Shown in pieces: positions 61,072 through 64,000 of a DNA stretch of 64,000 nt. The position numbers were made by a program, and so were the translations under genes. Numbering within the stretch: position 1 is the first letter of the stretch; the number at the start of each line of letters is the position of its first letter. Source of the stretch: Bradysia coprophila (taxonomy: Eukaryota > Arthropoda > Insecta > Diptera > Sciaridae); contig NW_023503305.1 of the NCBI RefSeq assembly GCF_014529535.1, positions 124,001-188,000 on the forward strand, given 5' to 3'. The notes under the pieces are model-generated. The model was not told the DNA's origin. It saw nothing but the letters and a program-made list of their open reading frames with translations, and ran no database searches.

Positions 61072-61208
61072 GTGTTGACGTTCATTGATGTCCTCCCCTA
61101 CATACAAAGTTTGACATTCGACCATACCTTGTGTTGACGTTCATTGATGTCCTCCCCTACATACAAAGTTTGACATTCGACCATACCTTCTGTTGACGTT
61201 TATTGGAA
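61072..61208. repeat. 59-bp direct tandem repeat, 2.3 copies
   Basis: Units start at 61072, 61131 and 61190. The first two are essentially identical (GTGTTGACGTTCATTGATGT, then CCTCCCCTACATACAAAGTT, then TGACATTCGACCATACCTT). The third is truncated after about 18 bp. Near identity indicates a recent duplication. Confidence 0.85.
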
Positions 61209-61254
61209 TTGAGGATCTTTCTCGCATTTTGTGACCGTTTCAATACTAGATATT

Positions 61255-61411
61255 ATTATGAAAGAGAAAGAAATATTTTGACAAGTACCTCAAAGCAAGT
61301 TATAATAAACTGGTCTTCGGTCTTCTCACTCACATCATAAGCTATTGAAAGAGAAGCAAATACTTTGACAATACAAGTACCCCAAGGCAAGAGTTAATTA
61401 AATAGGTTTCT
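61255..61411. mobile_element. GAAAGAGAAG tandem-unit element (left part)
   Basis: Two units as in 51762-51937 (GAAAGAGAAAGAAATATTTT+GACAAGTACC, and GAAAGAGAAGCAAATACTTT+GACAA). The expected right end (CAGTTCTCTCGCTCTGATCT) is found only at about 61796-61815. The element is therefore split by the insertions at 61412-61790. Confidence 0.65.
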
Positions 61412-61601
61412 TCAATACTCTCTCTAGCATCCAAACTCTCTCAAAAAATCGATGTAGGGGGGAAAATAAGTTTGAGAAACGCTGATTTTTAATATGACTT
61501 AAAACCAACAACAACAACACGAGCGAACAAAGTAGCAGTGATTCATAAACGTATCTACCACCTTAATAATTGTAGTTTGGTTGCTAGGGAGAGTATTGGT
61601 T
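61412..61601. mobile_element. 190-bp TIR element nested in the previous one
   Basis: CAATACTCTCTCTAGCATCC+AAACT at the left is inverted at the right as AGTTTGGTTGCTAGGGAGAG+TATTG (about 25 bp, two mismatches). It is flanked on both sides by GGTTTCTTC words. The interior is non-coding. Confidence 0.75.
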
Positions 61602-61790
61602 TCTTCCAAGGTGAATGAAATGTCAAACCGTCATCCATAGAAGCATAACCTCAACATTATTAACAATGAAAATGTCAAAATAACAAAAGAGAAAAGTTGT
61701 GGTTATGGTTCTATGGATGACATCGGTTCGCATTCGGTTAGTTTTCGGTTCATTTTGTTCGGCGAAACCGTTGCTTGGAAGAAACCTATA
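61600..61790. mobile_element. TIR element with GGTTTCTTCCAAG ends
   Basis: GGTTTCTTCCAAG near 61600 is inverted as CTTGGAAGAAACC near 61775. An inner inverted pair GTCATCCATAGAAGCATAAC / GTTATGGTTCTATGGATGAC folds the element further. A GGTTTCTTC word also lies at about 61403, left of the neighbouring element, suggesting that the 61412-61601 element inserted into the left TIR of this one. Confidence 0.6.
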
Positions 61791-62707
61791 GTCTTCAGTT
61801 CTCTCGCTCTGATCTCTAGTGTCAAAATATTAAACCATTTCAGAGAAACATTCATTCACGGGACCATTTGAAAGTTAATTTTTTTAATCACATACGAGCG
61901 GTGTCCGGATGTCAAAATTACTTAACTAGAAGAATAATTCAAAAATTACACTCGAGGTCTATGTTGTTGTCTCGTATACGCTTATGTAATAAAATAGAGT
62001 ACACACTTGTCACTGTCAGTCTCGGCAAACCTCGACTTCTTCGTGACAAGTGTGTAATATATATTACGTTGCAATTTGGCAACGGGCTACCCACACCTAC
62101 ATGTTGTTCGGACTGGCACAACTACGAAAAAACAACTTTTTAAGAGCAACTATCCTTAAATTCCCTTAAATTGTACTTATAACATCGAACTGAAACAATT
62201 AATTTCTATTTCTTTGAACGTTATATACCAATTTTCTTTTGGTTTCCGTGGATGTAATCACTTAAATAAACAATTGATTTGACCAGCTGGTCCACTGGAT
62301 AACACTCCTCAAATGCTAATACTTCTCCAATTAATTATTTCTGATTATATTAAAAAGAAAACTTTCAAACGAACAGAACTTCTACGATCCGGAATTTTCA
62401 ATTCTATTCCAAAAATCGGTTACATTTGCATTTAAATTCTATCACACGGTAATGTACCATCCGCTGCCGGTTCGAAAACATTTCGGTACATTTGTGGTAT
62501 TGTTGGTAATGATCTGAAAGGTATTACCGGTATTACACAGTCTGTGTATGAAATTTCAACCTAACAAAAACGAAAAAATCTGGTAATACCAAAAAATTGT
62601 GTTCGAAGTGTCACTGACTCCATTTTTAAATTTTCAACCGTCGGTCCATCAACGTCTAAAGCAAAAAAAATCTTTGTTGTTCGATTTTATTTTTATAATT
62701 TGTAACT

Positions 62708-64000
62708 ATGGAATCACGTTTACCGAAACGGAAAATCGCCGTCGCTACCAATGAGAGAGCAAATAGGATTGCAGCGAATCACTTGAAATTTGGAGAGGCT
62801 TTTCCCCGCGTACCACTCGCAACGGTCAACCCAGATAATCCTCCACTGTATCAATCAGCACGAACAAGAGCAACATCCCCAGATCCACGGGCAGGCAGAG
62901 TGAACATCGACCGACACTTATTGAGACGTAGCCGTTCCATAAGTGATTTGACTCACATCAAAACAGTTCCATTGAAACGGGGCGCTGCTGGCACACTTGA
63001 TTCGATTCCAGCTAAACTTGCTCGAATGAATGTAATGCCAAAACCGGCGGCAACCATGAGTCTAGCAAGTAAATCATCATCGCATGGATTAGCGTCAAAG
63101 GGAACAGCGAGTGCAGTTGCACCGACCACATCTAAGTCAGCCACTGGTGGAACATTGTTTAAAAGGCCGGTTACAAGGCCTGCAACGACGAGTGCATCGG
63201 TTGCTGCTAAAAGTACGGTTACTATCGAATACACTGAAGACTTTTTCTCCATTTTTGTTATTTTGTTTTTTTCACAGAGAAACCTGCCGCTGGCGCAGCT
63301 CCAACCGTAGCTAAAGTTGCAGTGAAACGAATTCCATCCTATGACTACAAGGCCCGATTCAATGATTTGTCGGAAAAGCACGCAGTTCTCAGGGAAAAAT
63401 ATGCTCAAGTTGAGTCTAAAGTTGACGATGCCGATCGAATGGAACAAGAATTGGCCACCTATCAGGAAGAGGTGAGAAGTAACAGCTTCATTACTATTAC
63501 TACTTATTCGAGGATGCCAAAATTCGTTGTTGTTCGTACCAGTGCCATACATTAACCGTAAATAATTGAAATTCACAGGTGACGGAAATGCGCAGCGAGC
63601 TGGAGAGCATACAGGATCAACTGTCAACTGAAAGAACTCGCAACAAGGAAAGTGAGAAAACGATTCGTCTCCTAAAATCGCAAATAGAAGCCAAAGAGGC
63701 TGAAACGAAGATGCTAAGCGAAAACATTGACAAACTAACAGCCGAAAATGAAGTAATTCGCCCGAAATTGGACCAATTGCAGAAGGTATACAGTGAAACG
63801 GTCGAAGAGCTCGCCGAATATAAAGTGAATGCAAAGAGGTCCGAAGAACTGCTATTCGAATCGAATATCGCACGTAAGCAGCTGCACAACGATCTACTGG
63901 ACCTGAAAGGGAATATCCGGGTATTTTGTCGCGTTAGACCGCCATTGGATGTGGAAGGTAACCGTCTTGTGTGCGGATGGCAGTATATCGATGAAACGTC
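62708..64000 (+). CDS. ncd: Ncd-type minus-end-directed kinesin (kinesin-14), 5' part
   Basis: Non-claret-disjunctional kinesin: a microtubule minus-end motor that focuses meiotic and mitotic spindle poles. Three exons are visible and join in frame: 62708-63212, 63278-63471, 63579 to beyond the right edge. Residues 1-185 are a basic Ser/Thr/Pro/Ala-rich tail starting MESRLPK (as in fly Ncd) with a LRRSRSISDL motif, the ATP-independent microtubule-binding region. From YDYKARFNDLSEKH onward a coiled-coil stalk of about 130 residues follows (ERTRNKESEKTIRLLKSQIE and so on). It ends in the neck and motor start, LLDLKGNIRVFCRVRPPL, the kinesin-14 neck-motor junction. The window stops before the P-loop. 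Kinesin-14 motors lie C-terminal, as seen here. No defects are visible. Confidence 0.95.

Larger units (their letters stand above)
60246..62707. other. upstream region between divergent isomerase and kinesin genes
   Basis: About 2.5 kb with both promoters somewhere inside. Most of the middle is mobile DNA: a hairpin element (60901-61031), a 59-bp tandem repeat (61072-61208) and a nest of TIR elements (61250-61830). The frame at 61868-62143 does not resemble a protein. Confidence 0.5.

Noticed and set aside
62953-63873. A 306-codon minus-strand frame opposite the kinesin gene
   Set aside because: It is antisense to the Ncd tail and coiled coil and crosses its introns. The plus strand matches Ncd exon by exon.

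Overview
This is a window from an animal nuclear genome, almost certainly an insect and most likely a fly of the lower Diptera. That placement is an inference. It rests on AT-rich DNA, GT-AG introns that are often only 50-70 bp long, and gene models that match insect families best (pickpocket channel, Ncd kinesin, hat-trick/ARID4, Grip). No bacterial-style operons are present. All exon joins below were worked out by hand from reading frame, splice sites and remembered family patterns, without any database search.

Layout, left to right. (1) 2.4-20.8 kb, minus strand: the 5' part of Grip, a scaffold with several PDZ domains. Six coding exons cover the start codon and PDZ1-3. A first intron of about 13.7 kb separates exon 1 from the rest, and the gene runs off the left edge. 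(2) 24.6-28.1 kb, plus: a complete nine-exon pickpocket (DEG/ENaC) sodium channel of 569 residues, head to head with Grip. (3) 35.6-42.1 kb, minus: a casein kinase I alpha-type kinase of 349 residues in three exons, the last one 5.2 kb away. (4) 43.0-49.7 kb, plus: an ARID4/hat-trick chromatin protein of about 1,763 residues in eight exons, divergent from the kinase. (5) 50.7-51.5 kb, plus: the C-terminal half of a MIPP1-type histidine phosphatase with no N-terminal half and a lost catalytic motif. (6) 53.2-54.0 kb, plus: a five-exon secreted protein of 170 residues that looks like a GM2-activator/ML lipid-binding protein. (7) 59.4-60.2 kb, minus: a complete three-exon isopentenyl-diphosphate delta-isomerase of 247 residues. 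(8) 62.7 kb to the right edge, plus: the 5' part of an Ncd-type minus-end kinesin (kinesin-14).

The genes are not a pathway. They are ordinary neighbours on a chromosome: synaptic scaffold, ion channel, kinase, chromatin factor, lipid-binding protein, isoprenoid enzyme and spindle motor.

The rest is intron and intergenic DNA filled with small non-autonomous DNA elements. Many are hairpin-like with terminal inverted repeats (TIRs) of 20-110 bp, and some are nested in one another. The most notable non-coding feature is a 650-bp inverted repeat with two arms of about 270-285 bp in the second Grip intron. I found no CRISPR, rRNA, tRNA or viral genes. I see no convincing new biological system. 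The best candidates for a second look are the decayed MIPP1 gene, the divergent CK1-alpha, the long Grip hairpin, a short motif repeated five times in Grip intron 1, and the nested element families.
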